From: Bacteroidales bacterium
Lineage (GTDB): Bacteria > Bacteroidota > Bacteroidia > Bacteroidales > WCHB1-69
Assembly (NCBI GenBank): GCA_031266895.1
Contig: JAISAD010000081.1
Span: 1 to 29,381, forward strand
Direction of reading: 5' to 3'
Length of the DNA: 29,381 nt
The translations under genes were made by a program, and so were the position numbers. Numbering within the stretch: the stretch's first letter is position 1; every line of letters starts with the position of its first letter. The notes under the pieces were generated by a model. That model saw only the letters and a program-made list of their open reading frames with translations. It did not search any database and was not told where the DNA came from. This document shows positions 15,646-24,536 of this stretch, one piece after another.

Positions 15646-17460
15646 ATTGCGAAAAATATCGAACCGACACTCAAACTTATTAGCGGTTATCTTAAATTAG
15701 AAAAATCGGAAAATTTTGTGATACCTGAATATCAACGCGGATATTCGTGGAATATTACACAATGCGATAAATTATGGCAAGACGTTGATGCATTTATTGA
15801 TTCCAGTGCGAGCGACCCATACTTTTTTGGAACAATTATAGTAGATTGCTCTGAATCAAATAAATTCAGTTTAATTGATGGTCAGCAACGCACTACCACT
15901 TTTTTGTTGTTGCTTAAAGCATTGCTGATAAGATTAAATGATGTTATTCAAAATATTCCAAACGATGAAGATTCAGAAGCATTAAAAGCAGGATTGAAAG
16001 CCAATAGAAATAAAATTATGTCCATTTTGTACAAAGCCGAAGATGAAGAAATTCCTGCTATGCTGAAAGGGACTGCGACAATAAAAAACATATTGGTAAT
16101 AGAAAATAAATCTATCAATGAGCTACATTCAAAAGAAATTAAACAAATTATAGAGTCTCCAATTTTTGTTGAAGCAGAACTTAGCGTTTATAAAATTCCG
16201 CGCAAGCAAAACGACAATAAATACACCAACCATTTCCGCAATTTCAAATATTTTTACGTCAAGTTAGGCGAAAAATCCGATTCACAACTTAATCAGTTTG
16301 CAAAAGTGTTTTTGGAAAAATGCCAGATTATTGAAATTCGCAGTTGGCAAATTGAACAGGCAATCACAATGTTCAATTCTCTCAATTCTACCGGCATGCC
16401 ACTTTCAGATGCTGATATTATTTCGGCACAGCTTTATTCCAAAGCAGGTAGCAACAAAGAAAACTTTAATGAGCAATGGGAAAACATAAACAAATTAGCC
16501 AATGAACTGAATATTCGAAAAATTGTAAATATTGATGCTATATTGCAGCAGTTTATGTATATTAATCGCGTACTCAACAAGGAATACATTAAAGACGAAT
16601 CGGTAGATGTTACAACACCGGGCTTAAGACGATATTACACTGACATAAAAAAAGAGTTGTTAAACGCACCTTTAGATTTGTGCGAAAAGCTAATGAAAGT
16701 CACTCAAACTTGGGAAAGCATTAAAGATTATCCAATTGTCAAATTGCTTTTAAAGTTTAACGAAAACGTGAAGTTGTATTTATCTGCCTATCTGTATCGT
16801 TACGAAACAGCAGAGATTACCGAAGAAACAGTATTAGACGTATGCGAGTGTTTGTTGAGGTTGTTCACTGTAATGGAATTAGTTGATGCAGGTTATTCCA
16901 GCAAAAATTTCAAGACTTTTTTGTTCTCAGAAAATATCAAATTGGTTGATACAAATGTTTCAATTGACAATATTAGAAAAGATTTCGACGAACATATTAG
17001 CAAAAATTGGAAGGTAGATTACATAACGAAGGTAATTTCTGAGTATGATAAAAATATATTAGTTTATCTCAACGAATATTTATATGCCAAAAGTAAGAAC
17101 GTCAAGTTTGATTTTGCAGAAAACGTTAATATTGAGCATATTATGCCTGCAAGTGGTCGGAACATTGATTCAATCCGACAAGATGCAGGAATTGTGGATA
17201 AAGAAGAATTTAACAGTATAGTGAATAAACTCGGTAACAAGATATTGCTGGAAGAAGACATCAATAAGTCAATCGGTAATGAGTGGTTCAAAACCAAGAA
17301 ACAAAGTTCGATTATAGATAAATTGGGATACAAAGACAGCAGATATGCTATTGCTGTGGCTTTAACCACATATCCGAACACAACTTGGTGCAAAAACGAT
17401 ATTGAAACAGCAACGAAAAAGGTAGTCAAGAGAATTGTGGAGTTTATTTTTCAAAATTAA
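15646..17460 (+). CDS. GmrSD-like DUF262/DUF1524 nuclease with ATT in place of the start codon
   Basis: 604 residues if it starts at 15646. The N-terminal DUF262 (GmrS-like, ParB-type NTPase) has IPEYQRGYSWN at residues ~25-35 and DGQQRTTTF from Asp78, plus FNSLNSTGMPLSDADIISA. The C-terminal DUF1524 (GmrD-like, HNH-type nuclease) has IEHIMP with His498 and NKLGNKILLEEDIN. Family members act against modified phage DNA or in BREX-type defence, so anti-phage defence is the likely role. The reading frame upstream is open to a TAA but holds no ATG. The phrase AKNIEPTLKLISGYLKLEK is normal family N-terminus and is preceded by ATT, one base from ATG. A GTG at 15718 would start after this part, directly before IPEYQR. 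So either ATT is used at low efficiency or the gene is silenced. It was followed by an AlbA gene 13 bases on. Confidence 0.85.
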   Translation: MAKNIEPTLKLISGYLKLEKSENFVIPEYQRGYSWNITQCDKLWQDVDAFIDSSASDPYFFGTIIVDCSESNKFSLIDGQQRTTTFLLLLKALLIRLNDVIQNIPNDEDSEALKAGLKANRNKIMSILYKAEDEEIPAMLKGTATIKNILVIENKSINELHSKEIKQIIESPIFVEAELSVYKIPRKQNDNKYTNHFRNFKYFYVKLGEKSDSQLNQFAKVFLEKCQIIEIRSWQIEQAITMFNSLNSTGMPLSDADIISAQLYSKAGSNKENFNEQWENINKLANELNIRKIVNIDAILQQFMYINRVLNKEYIKDESVDVTTPGLRRYYTDIKKELLNAPLDLCEKLMKVTQTWESIKDYPIVKLLLKFNENVKLYLSAYLYRYETAEITEETVLDVCECLLRLFTVMELVDAGYSSKNFKTFLFSENIKLVDTNVSIDNIRKDFDEHISKNWKVDYITKVISEYDKNILVYLNEYLYAKSKNVKFDFAENVNIEHIMPASGRNIDSIRQDAGIVDKEEFNSIVNKLGNKILLEEDINKSIGNEWFKTKKQSSIIDKLGYKDSRYAIAVALTTYPNTTWCKNDIETATKKVVKRIVEFIFQN

Positions 17461-17473
17461 ACATAGCATATTA

Positions 17474-17549
17474 TGACAGAAACTCAAATCATAGAATACA
17501 AATCCATTTGGAAAGACGAGTACTTGAAATGGATATGCGGCTTTGCCAA
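17474..17549 (+). pseudogene. 5' fragment of a Schlafen/AlbA_2-domain gene
   Basis: Starts 13 bases after the nuclease stop. It encodes MTETQIIEYKSIWKDEYLKW and then ICGFAN, the classic opening of AlbA_2 (divergent AAA_4) putative DNA-binding/ATPase proteins, where AQGG would come next. Instead, sequence matching the other strand's gene begins, and the frame stops at TGA near 17579. Only the first ~25 codons survive. The spacing suggests it was once the second gene of a two-gene defence unit with the GmrSD-like nuclease. Confidence 0.8.
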
Positions 17550-17769
17550 TATCATCGCACTTGGGCTTGTAGGTTTTTGAGCTGTCTGCCTCTGTGCGGG
17601 CGGTGCGTTCGAACAGGGTTTGTTTCCGTGCCTTTTCTTTTTTCAACCGCTTTTTGTTTGCCTTGTTGCCGCAGGCATTGGAACAAAAGCGGGTTGCGAC
17701 CGTCTTTGCTTCAAACGGTTTTCCGCAGTACTCGCACAGGCTAGGTAATCTGAATTGACTTGCTGGCAT
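17550..17769 (-). pseudogene. 5' part of a zinc-finger mobile-element gene (excisionase-type family)
   Basis: On the minus strand from ATG 17769 it reads MPASQFRLPSLCEYCGKPFE, then AKTVATRFCSNACGNKANKK, and a basic stretch to TYKPKCDD. The CxxC and CxxxC pairs (CEYC, CSNAC) form a zinc ribbon seen in Bacteroidota mobile-element regulators that usually continue into an excisionase-type helix-turn-helix. That part is missing: after CDD the frame runs antisense through the AlbA fragment and the nuclease gene (KAAYPFQVLVFPN and on), which is not family sequence. So the gene is truncated at about 17550. Family assignment is from memory and moderate. Confidence 0.7.
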
Positions 17770-17943
17770 ATCTTTAATTTTATCGTTATTCCTGCCAAAA
17801 TCAAGCATCTGTAAACAGTATCAAAAATGTGTTTGAAACGATATACAAGCATAAATATCAAGAAAAAGATTGAAATTCTGAACCTGTTCTGTAATTGTTT
17901 GTTCATTTTTAGGCAGTGTTTCAAAAGGCATGATACTATAATA

Positions 17944-17975
17944 ACTTGGCAACCAGAGAATTTTGCTTATCTTTG
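17944..17975 (+). promoter_or_regulatory. polA promoter
   Basis: The -7 element TATCTTTG is at 17968-17975 and a -33-like CTTGG at 17944-17948, with the 19-base spacing expected for the Bacteroidota sigma factor. The predicted start of transcription is about 15 bases before the polA ATG. Confidence 0.65.
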
Positions 17976-17998
17976 CAAGTTAAAAAAATCATTGTTTT

Positions 17999-20728
17999 AT
18001 GATAAAAAAACTATTTTTACTGGATGCTATGGCTCTGATTTACAGAGCCTATTATGCAATGATCAGATCGCCTCGCCTCACGTCAAAAGGATTAAATACC
18101 TCCGCCATATTCGGTTTTTGTACTACTTTGCATGAAGTGCTGAAAACCGAAAAACCGACCCATATTGCGGTCTCTTTCGATACCGGATCTCCTACTTTGC
18201 GCCATGCTGATTTTGCTGATTACAAGGCTAATAGACAAGCTACTCCTGAAGATATAATAATGTCTGTACCGTACATCAAAAGGCTGTTGGAAGCATTTCA
18301 CATCTCTATCGTGGAAAAAGTAGGCTATGAAGCTGATGATGTGATTGGAACGCTCGCGAAACATGCTGAAATAGAAGGATTTGAAGTTTATATGATGACT
18401 TCCGACAAAGATTATGGGCAGTTGGTTTCCGACCATATTCACCTCTATAAACCGGGCAAATTCGGGCAAAAGGCTGAAGTGGTAGGCGTGGCGCAAGTTT
18501 GCGAAAAATACGGGATTCAAAATCCAGAACAACTTATTGATATTCTGGGACTTTGGGGTGACTCTTCAGATAATATTCCCGGTGTGCCCAACATTGGCGA
18601 GGTGAAAGCTAAAAAACTGATTGCGCAATTCGGCTCTATTGAGCAGATTTATCAGCGCATTGCAGAGGTAGAAAACATGAAATTGCGTCAAACGTTGATA
18701 GACAATCAAGAGCAGGCAATTATGTCTAAAAAGTTGGCCACCATCATTCTGGATGTTCCCATAAGCTACAATTTCGATGAAATGGCCTATACTGCTCCCA
18801 ATGTTGCCCAACTGCAATCGCTTTTTGCCGAATTGGAATTTAAGACACTTGGAGTACGCATTTTTGCAGATTTGGAGCTTAAATCTGCAACTGTTCCGAC
18901 TGTCCAGCCTGCAGTAGCCGCTCCAGACCTTTTTTCAGAACTTCCGGCCGAAGATCACTATATGCCAGCTATCGTTTCCAGCCGAAAAAGTTACAAAGAT
19001 TCGGAACATCATTATCAAAAAGCAGGAGTTGATGATTTGGAAAAATCTGTAAGTCAATTATTTAATAATAGCTCGTTGTTGGCTTTGGAACCGATTTTTC
19101 ATAAGGAAGAACTTATCGGCATTATGGTTGGCAATAATGAAAAAGCGTACTACGCATTAAATAGCGAAAATAATGAGGCATTTTTATGTTTTAGCGAAAA
19201 AATATTGAAAAATAGCTCTATTTTACTTACTTATCAATGTAAGGCTATTCACAAATGGATACGCCGACAAGGTTTGACGGCAAAGGCACAATTCTATGAT
19301 TTACAGATTGCACACTATTTGATACAGCCCGAAAATTGGCATAACCTGGATAGGCTTTGTGAAAACTATTTAGATTATTCACTTATGAAAGAAGAACTTG
19401 CAATATCTGTGGAGGGCAAATTGCAACAAGCATGCGAACGTATCGATATATACCATCAATTGTACCCGATTTTAGACCAAAAGTTGGAGGAAACAGGAGC
19501 TAAAAAATTATTTTACGAAATAGAGATGCCATTGGCGGAAATACTGGCCAATATGGAATATGAGGGCGTTTTTATTGATAAAACCGTGCTGCAGGAAAGT
19601 TCTACTATTCTCACAGAAGAAATGTATAAAATTGAAAGACAGATATTTACGCTTTCCGGAGAGCGGTTTAACTTGGCTTCCCCCAAACAATTGGGGGATA
19701 TTTTATTCGGCAAATTGCACATAATTGAGAATGCCAAATTGACCAAGTCGAAGCAATATCAAACCGGCGAAGAGGTGTTGGCGAAGTTGGTACAGAAACA
19801 TCCTATTGTGCCGCTAATTTTGGAGTGGCGCACCTTAGCCAAGTTGAAATCTACCTATTTGGATGCTCTGCCGCAACTGATTAATGTACAAACCAAAAGA
19901 GTGCATACTACCTATACCCAGACCGTTACATCAACAGGTCGCTTGAGTTCACTTAATCCCAATTTGCAAAATATTCCGATTAGAACGGAACGCGGGCGCG
20001 AAATTCGCAAGGCTTTCACTGCACCCGATGCCCAACATGTCATTATGGCTGCTGACTATTCGCAAATCGAACTGAGAATTGTTGCTTCAGTATGTGGCGA
20101 TGAGCAGATGATTGAATCATTTAAAGCAGGAAAAGACATTCATGCAGCAATGGCGGCACAACTCTATAAAGTGAGTGAGGCGGAAGTAACGCCTGACATG
20201 AGACGCAATGCAAAAACAGTCAATTTCGGTATTCTTTACGGCATTTCGGCATTTGGTTTGGCCGACCGCCTGCAAATTGCTACTAGAAATGCTAAAGAGT
20301 TGATTGATAGCTATTTTACAAGTTTCCCAAAAATAAACCAATATTTGGAAGATACAATAGAATTGGCGCGCACCAAAGGCTACGTCGCTACTCTTTTTGG
20401 TCGCAGGCGTTATATTCGCGACATAGATTCTCAAAATGGAATTTTGCGAAAAGCCGCCGAGCGCAATGCTATCAATGCTCCTATTCAGGGAAGCGCTGCC
20501 GACCTGATTAAAATAGCTATGTTAGAGATTTATGAGGCGATGAAAACCCGAAATTTGAAAAGCAAAATGATAATGCAGGTGCACGACGAGCTGGTGTTTG
20601 AAGTTCCATTACATGAGATTGAGCTGATGCAAAAGATTATAACAGAAAAGATGCAAAATGCCATGGTGCTTTCGGTACCGCTTGAAGTAGATATTGCTTT
20701 TGGGAAAAACTGGTTTGACGCCCACTAA
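17999..20728 (+). CDS. polA: DNA polymerase I, proofreading domain apparently inactive
   Basis: 909 residues in the usual three-part order. The 5'-3' exonuclease (1-~290) keeps its metal-site motifs: FDTGSPTLRHADFADYKANR, GYEADDVIGTLA, MTSDKDYGQLV, GDSSDNIPGVPNIGE. The polymerase domain is intact: DYSQIELRIVAS (Asp686), RRNAKTVNFGILYGISAFGL and QVHDELVFEV (Asp863, Glu864). The middle 3'-5' exonuclease fold (~330-490) has lost its catalytic acids. The usual DTET reads ALEP (362-365), the NxKYD motif reads QCKAIHKW (413-420), and YxxED reads QACER (477-481). So it should fill gaps and process Okazaki primers without its own proofreading. It has its own promoter and converges on ung. Confidence 0.97.
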   Translation: MIKKLFLLDAMALIYRAYYAMIRSPRLTSKGLNTSAIFGFCTTLHEVLKTEKPTHIAVSFDTGSPTLRHADFADYKANRQATPEDIIMSVPYIKRLLEAFHISIVEKVGYEADDVIGTLAKHAEIEGFEVYMMTSDKDYGQLVSDHIHLYKPGKFGQKAEVVGVAQVCEKYGIQNPEQLIDILGLWGDSSDNIPGVPNIGEVKAKKLIAQFGSIEQIYQRIAEVENMKLRQTLIDNQEQAIMSKKLATIILDVPISYNFDEMAYTAPNVAQLQSLFAELEFKTLGVRIFADLELKSATVPTVQPAVAAPDLFSELPAEDHYMPAIVSSRKSYKDSEHHYQKAGVDDLEKSVSQLFNNSSLLALEPIFHKEELIGIMVGNNEKAYYALNSENNEAFLCFSEKILKNSSILLTYQCKAIHKWIRRQGLTAKAQFYDLQIAHYLIQPENWHNLDRLCENYLDYSLMKEELAISVEGKLQQACERIDIYHQLYPILDQKLEETGAKKLFYEIEMPLAEILANMEYEGVFIDKTVLQESSTILTEEMYKIERQIFTLSGERFNLASPKQLGDILFGKLHIIENAKLTKSKQYQTGEEVLAKLVQKHPIVPLILEWRTLAKLKSTYLDALPQLINVQTKRVHTTYTQTVTSTGRLSSLNPNLQNIPIRTERGREIRKAFTAPDAQHVIMAADYSQIELRIVASVCGDEQMIESFKAGKDIHAAMAAQLYKVSEAEVTPDMRRNAKTVNFGILYGISAFGLADRLQIATRNAKELIDSYFTSFPKINQYLEDTIELARTKGYVATLFGRRRYIRDIDSQNGILRKAAERNAINAPIQGSAADLIKIAMLEIYEAMKTRNLKSKMIMQVHDELVFEVPLHEIELMQKIITEKMQNAMVLSVPLEVDIAFGKNWFDAH

Positions 20729-20820
20729 AATAAGGCGACAAAATATAAAGTTCATGAGTTAAAAACATTAGGAAAAAATTACACTGAAAAAAGTATTCTT
20801 AATTCTGATTTCAGGAATTG

Positions 20821-20839
20821 CATGACAATGCTTGTCATG
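20821..20839. repeat. Short inverted repeat between polA and ung
   Basis: CATGACAA-TGC-TTGTCATG, an eight-pair perfect hairpin in the gap between the convergent genes. There is no T run on either strand, so terminator function is uncertain. Confidence 0.4.
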
Positions 20840-20920
20840 AACAGTTGGTGAAGAATATTACATATTTATCAAATCATCCTATATGTTCATGGCACAGAAC
20901 TCAACCTTTTATATTGTACA

Positions 20921-21598
20921 CTATTCAAGCCTCCAATCAATCGCCTCTTTTCCCATGGAACGCAATAATTCATTGGTTTTAGAGAAAGGCTTACTGCCGA
21001 AAAATCCGCGATAGGCTGATAGTGGTGAAGGATGTGGCGATTGCAGGATGTGATGTTTGCTTCTGTCAATTAATACGGTTTTCTGTTGTGCAAAAGAGCC
21101 CCAAAGAATGAAGATCAATCCCTCTCTTTTATCAGACAATGCTTTAATAGCAGCATCAGTAAAAATTTCCCATCCCTGATTTTGATGTGAACCGGCTTGA
21201 TGCGCCCGTACTGTCAGGATGGCGTTGAGCAGCAAAACACCCTGCTTTGCCCATTTTTCCAAGCTACCGCTTCGAGGTACAGGCACGCCGGCATCGCCGA
21301 ATAGCTCCTGAAAAATATTGATGAGCGATTTGGGATGCGCTACCCCGTTTTGCACCGAGAAGCAGAGACCATGTGCCTGGTGAAGATCGTGATAGGGATC
21401 CTGTCCCAAAATCACTACCTTCGTTTCCCAAAATGGAGAATATTTAAAAGCATTAAAAATCATGCCGCCAGGGGGAAAAACGGTATAATGCTTTTTCTCT
21501 TCCATTAAGAAATTCTTTAATTGGGCGAAATAGGGTTTATTAAATTCTTCTATTAACACCTCTTTCCAGGAGGATTCTATGATTGGGTCTATAGTCAT
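20921..21598 (-). CDS. ung: Uracil-DNA glycosylase (family 1)
   Basis: Removes uracil from DNA to start base-excision repair. 225 residues from ATG 21598 (MTIDPIIESSWKEVLIEEF); the in-frame TTG at 21622 is an unlikely start. The water-activating loop GQDPYH, the Pro-rich loop VFPPGGMIFNAF, and the DNA-intercalation loop HPSPLSAYRGFFGSKPF with the catalytic His are all present, as is LLLNAILTVRAHQAGSH. Length is standard. It lies 29 bases after purH on the same strand and is likely co-transcribed; polA, another repair enzyme, converges on it. Confidence 0.97.
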   Translation of the reverse strand: MTIDPIIESSWKEVLIEEFNKPYFAQLKNFLMEEKKHYTVFPPGGMIFNAFKYSPFWETKVVILGQDPYHDLHQAHGLCFSVQNGVAHPKSLINIFQELFGDAGVPVPRSGSLEKWAKQGVLLLNAILTVRAHQAGSHQNQGWEIFTDAAIKALSDKREGLIFILWGSFAQQKTVLIDRSKHHILQSPHPSPLSAYRGFFGSKPFSKTNELLRSMGKEAIDWRLE

Positions 21599-21627
21599 TA
21601 TTTTTGATAAATGAATAAACAAATAAA

Positions 21628-23163
21628 TTAGTGCTTAAAATGGCGTATTCCGGTAAAAATCATGGAAATGCCTGACTCATTGCAGGCTTTTATGGAATCT
21701 TCGTCCCTGATAGAACCACCGGGTTGAATAATAGCCGTAACACCGTACTGATGCGCTAATTTTACTACATCATCAAATGGAAAAAAGGCATCGCTGGCCA
21801 ATACTATTTGATCGGTATATCCTGCGGATTCGGCTTGTTTCAGAGCGATGAGTGCTGCTCCTACGCGATTCATTTGACCTGCCCCCACACCGATCGTCTT
21901 TTGTCCTTTTGCCAATGTTATTGCATTGGATTTTACATGTTTACATACTTTCATAGCAAACAGCAAATCTTTGATTTCCGCTTCCGTTGGCTGTTTTTCC
22001 GTAACCACATTCAAGGCATAATCGGCGGCTGTTTTTTTATCCAGATTTTGTAGTAGCAGACCTCCATTTACGCTGATAAACATGTTTTTATCCTCTTGAT
22101 TCAGGTCGGTATCGAAAGTCATCAGACGAATATTTTTCTTGGCAGACAGAATATCGAATGCCTCTTTGGTGAACGAGGGCGCTAAAATGATTTCGAGAAA
22201 GAGTGATTTCATCTCTTCGGCGGTAGCAGCGTCAATTTCCTGATTGGTAGCTACAATACCTCCAAAAATCGACACTTTGTCAGCTTCAAAAGCGCGTTGC
22301 CAAGCTTCGTAAACGTTATTACCAATCCCCACGCCGCACGGATTTTTGTGCTTCACGGCTACTACTACCGACTCGTTAAACTCTTTCACGATATTAAGTG
22401 CTGCGTCGGCATCTTGTATATTGTTGTAAGACAGTTCTTTTCCATGCAACTGTGTAGCATAAGCCATAGAATAGCCCTGTTTCTTACCGGCAAAGAAGGA
22501 GGCTTGCTGGTGGGGATTTTCCCCATAGCGCAAATTCTGTTTTTTTGTAAAAGTGAGGGTTATTGATTCGGGATTTCTTTCCTGCACCTGTTGAGTTAAA
22601 TAGTCGGCAATCATACAGTCGTAGGCGGCGGTATGGCGAAACACTTTAGCAGCAAGGCGTGCACGCGTTTCCGACGTAGTATCTCCCTGTGCATTAATTT
22701 CATTCAACACCCCTGCATAGTCGGCAGCATCGCATATTACCGTAACAAATGCGTGATTTTTGGCAGCACTGCGCAACATGCTCGGCCCGCCAATGTCAAT
22801 GTTTTCAATCGCTTCTGTAAAAGTAACATTTTCTTTTTCAATAGTTTGCTTAAAAGGATAGAGATTTACCACTACCATGTCAATGTAATGAATATCGTTG
22901 GCAGCCATCTCCGCCTTATGTTTCGGATTGGTGCGCACCGATAGTAAGCCTCCGTGTACCTTGGGGTGCAGAGTTTTTACCCGACCATCCATAATTTCGG
23001 GGAAACCGGTAATTTCACTAATACCTGTAACCGGCAACCCAGCATCTTCCAGCATCTTTTTTGTGCCACCAGTAGAAATAATTCTAAAATCATTATCAAT
23101 CAGTCCTTTAACAAAAGGAAGTAAGTCATGCTTATCGCTTACGCTAATTAATGCCTGCCTCAT
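21628..23163 (-). CDS. purH: Bifunctional AICAR transformylase / IMP cyclohydrolase
   Basis: Last two steps of de novo IMP synthesis: formyl transfer to AICAR from 10-formyl-tetrahydrofolate, then ring closure. 511 residues, the family length. The N-terminal MGS-like cyclohydrolase (ALISVSDKHDLLPF, STGGTKKML, GFPEIMDGRVKTLHPKVHGG) is followed by the transformylase (LRYGENPHQQASF, VAVKHKNPCGVG with the catalytic Lys-His, GAGQMNRVGAAL, DAFFPFDD, IIQPGGSIRD). Everything expected is present. It sits between the SPOR protein (44 bases upstream) and ung. No promoter octamer is visible in the 44-base gap, suggesting a shared message. Confidence 0.98.
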   Translation of the reverse strand: MRQALISVSDKHDLLPFVKGLIDNDFRIISTGGTKKMLEDAGLPVTGISEITGFPEIMDGRVKTLHPKVHGGLLSVRTNPKHKAEMAANDIHYIDMVVVNLYPFKQTIEKENVTFTEAIENIDIGGPSMLRSAAKNHAFVTVICDAADYAGVLNEINAQGDTTSETRARLAAKVFRHTAAYDCMIADYLTQQVQERNPESITLTFTKKQNLRYGENPHQQASFFAGKKQGYSMAYATQLHGKELSYNNIQDADAALNIVKEFNESVVVAVKHKNPCGVGIGNNVYEAWQRAFEADKVSIFGGIVATNQEIDAATAEEMKSLFLEIILAPSFTKEAFDILSAKKNIRLMTFDTDLNQEDKNMFISVNGGLLLQNLDKKTAADYALNVVTEKQPTEAEIKDLLFAMKVCKHVKSNAITLAKGQKTIGVGAGQMNRVGAALIALKQAESAGYTDQIVLASDAFFPFDDVVKLAHQYGVTAIIQPGGSIRDEDSIKACNESGISMIFTGIRHFKH

Positions 23164-23207
23164 AAATCTATTAATTTTACTATTTATTTACATTTAACAT
23201 CCTCCGG

Positions 23208-24326
23208 CTACTCTTTCAATATCCAGCCCTGCACATTCAATAACATTCTGTATTGTTCCGCATCGGATTCATTATCAAAAACGCCTAAACAAACTCGACA
23301 ACGATTATTGCCATTTTGTTGTAAAATAGAGGCATGGTATTTATTAAATCCTGACACATTGATATGTTTTTGTGCCTCCTGAGGAGTGGTAAAACTGCCT
23401 GAAATCAAGTAAAATTTACCCGCTTGAAACATAATTTGCTCAGCAGTAATCTCAATGTCAACTGCAGACTGTTCTTCCACTCTCTGGCGGGGCGCAACCG
23501 TTTTTTGAGGAATTATACTTTTTGGTGCAGCATCAGGCACAAGAGGTTTTACGTCAGGTTCGACAGTAACGGCAACACTGTCTGGATTATCGGGCTGCGT
23601 TGAAACCGTATCAGTATTGATGAATATGTCTTCCGTATTTTCCTGCGTATCAACTTGCTGATAGGATAAATATTTTTCCTTTAATTCAATAGCATAATGG
23701 CAAATCGGCTCTTTAAAAAGCCAGGTGAGCAAAGCCAGTGCCAGCAAAATAATCAGCACAAAAAGCCACCACCAAGTGCTCTCTTTCTTCTTCTTTTCAT
23801 CATCCTTTCCATCCATTTTTACTACATCATCCGCTATCGGCGTCTCTTTTACCTCTTCAACCTCTACTGCAGTAGCCGTTACCGGCACAGTCTCAATATT
23901 TTCCACTTCGTTCGCTTCTGCAGGTTCGGGCAGTTCTATTTCCTCCATTCCTTCAAACTCTTGATTAAGCAGCGACAATTTGCCACTTTTGAAACTGATT
24001 TTTCCACTTTTCAGCAACGAGAAAGTTCCCAAGTCCTTAATAGTGCAGCTGCCGTTTTCGGACAGGGTTTGCTTAATATTAGTCACCCATTGACGCACCT
24101 GCTTATCAGCATCCGTAATGCGCAACTTCTCATTTTTCGATAAATTAAGAACAAAATTAAAGCCATTGCCTTGTGCCTCTCCGTCAAAAACCAATTTATA
24201 TTTTGGAGGCTGCATTTTTCCTTTTACCTTTCTGGCAGAAATTAATTGTTTGCAAAACGTGCCTAAACCGTTGATAAATATCAGATTTTCCGATTTTAAT
24301 TGCAGTAAAATGTTGCTGGCTATCAT
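23208..24326 (-). CDS. SPOR-domain membrane protein with HU-like (CCDC81-type) N-terminus
   Basis: 372 residues. About 1-125 form two HU-fold-like modules as in Bacteroidota CCDC81-type proteins (ENLIFINGLGTFCKQLISA and CTIKDLGTFSLLKSGKISF). An acidic linker follows, then one membrane helix (~185-204, WWWLFVLIILLALALLTWLF), a long Pro/Asp-rich periplasmic linker, and a C-terminal SPOR domain (~298-371, GKFYLISGSFTTPQEAQKHI ... RVCLGVFDNESDAEQYRMLL). SPOR domains bind glycan strands stripped of stem peptides at the division site. With the N-terminus inside, the protein could link the division-site wall to a cytoplasmic partner or DNA; that is inference. First gene of a likely unit with purH and ung. 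Confidence 0.88.
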   Translation of the reverse strand: MIASNILLQLKSENLIFINGLGTFCKQLISARKVKGKMQPPKYKLVFDGEAQGNGFNFVLNLSKNEKLRITDADKQVRQWVTNIKQTLSENGSCTIKDLGTFSLLKSGKISFKSGKLSLLNQEFEGMEEIELPEPAEANEVENIETVPVTATAVEVEEVKETPIADDVVKMDGKDDEKKKKESTWWWLFVLIILLALALLTWLFKEPICHYAIELKEKYLSYQQVDTQENTEDIFINTDTVSTQPDNPDSVAVTVEPDVKPLVPDAAPKSIIPQKTVAPRQRVEEQSAVDIEITAEQIMFQAGKFYLISGSFTTPQEAQKHINVSGFNKYHASILQQNGNNRCRVCLGVFDNESDAEQYRMLLNVQGWILKE

Positions 24327-24366
24327 AGTTGTATTTTATTTTTTTTGGTTAATTCCAATTTCGTTG

Positions 24367-24398
24367 CAAAATTACAAAAAAAATCACTACTGATCAAT
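24367..24398 (-). promoter_or_regulatory. Promoter of the SPOR-purH-ung unit
   Basis: On the minus strand TAATTTTG (24367-24374) fits TAnnTTTG, and ATTG at 24395-24398 sits at the 20-base -33 spacing. The ATG at 24326 is 40 bases on. Confidence 0.55.
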
Positions 24399-24506
24399 TA
24401 CAAAAAACAGACAATAAAAGGCAACCATTATCAAAGGACGAAAATCAAAAACGGCCGTTTTGTCAACCCTTGTTACCGTAATCTGATGTCTGGCATCGGA
24501 TTCTAT

Positions 24507-24534
24507 GTAGAGACGTGATGCATCACGTCTCTAC
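24507..24534. repeat. 28-bp perfect palindrome
   Basis: GTAGAGACGTGATG is followed directly by its exact reverse complement CATCACGTCTCTAC, giving 14 pairs with no spacer. The GTAGAGACG...CGTCTCTAC type is, from memory, a dispersed palindrome in several phyla, probably spread by a REP- or MITE-like route. Confidence 0.8.
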
Positions 24535-24536
24535 CG

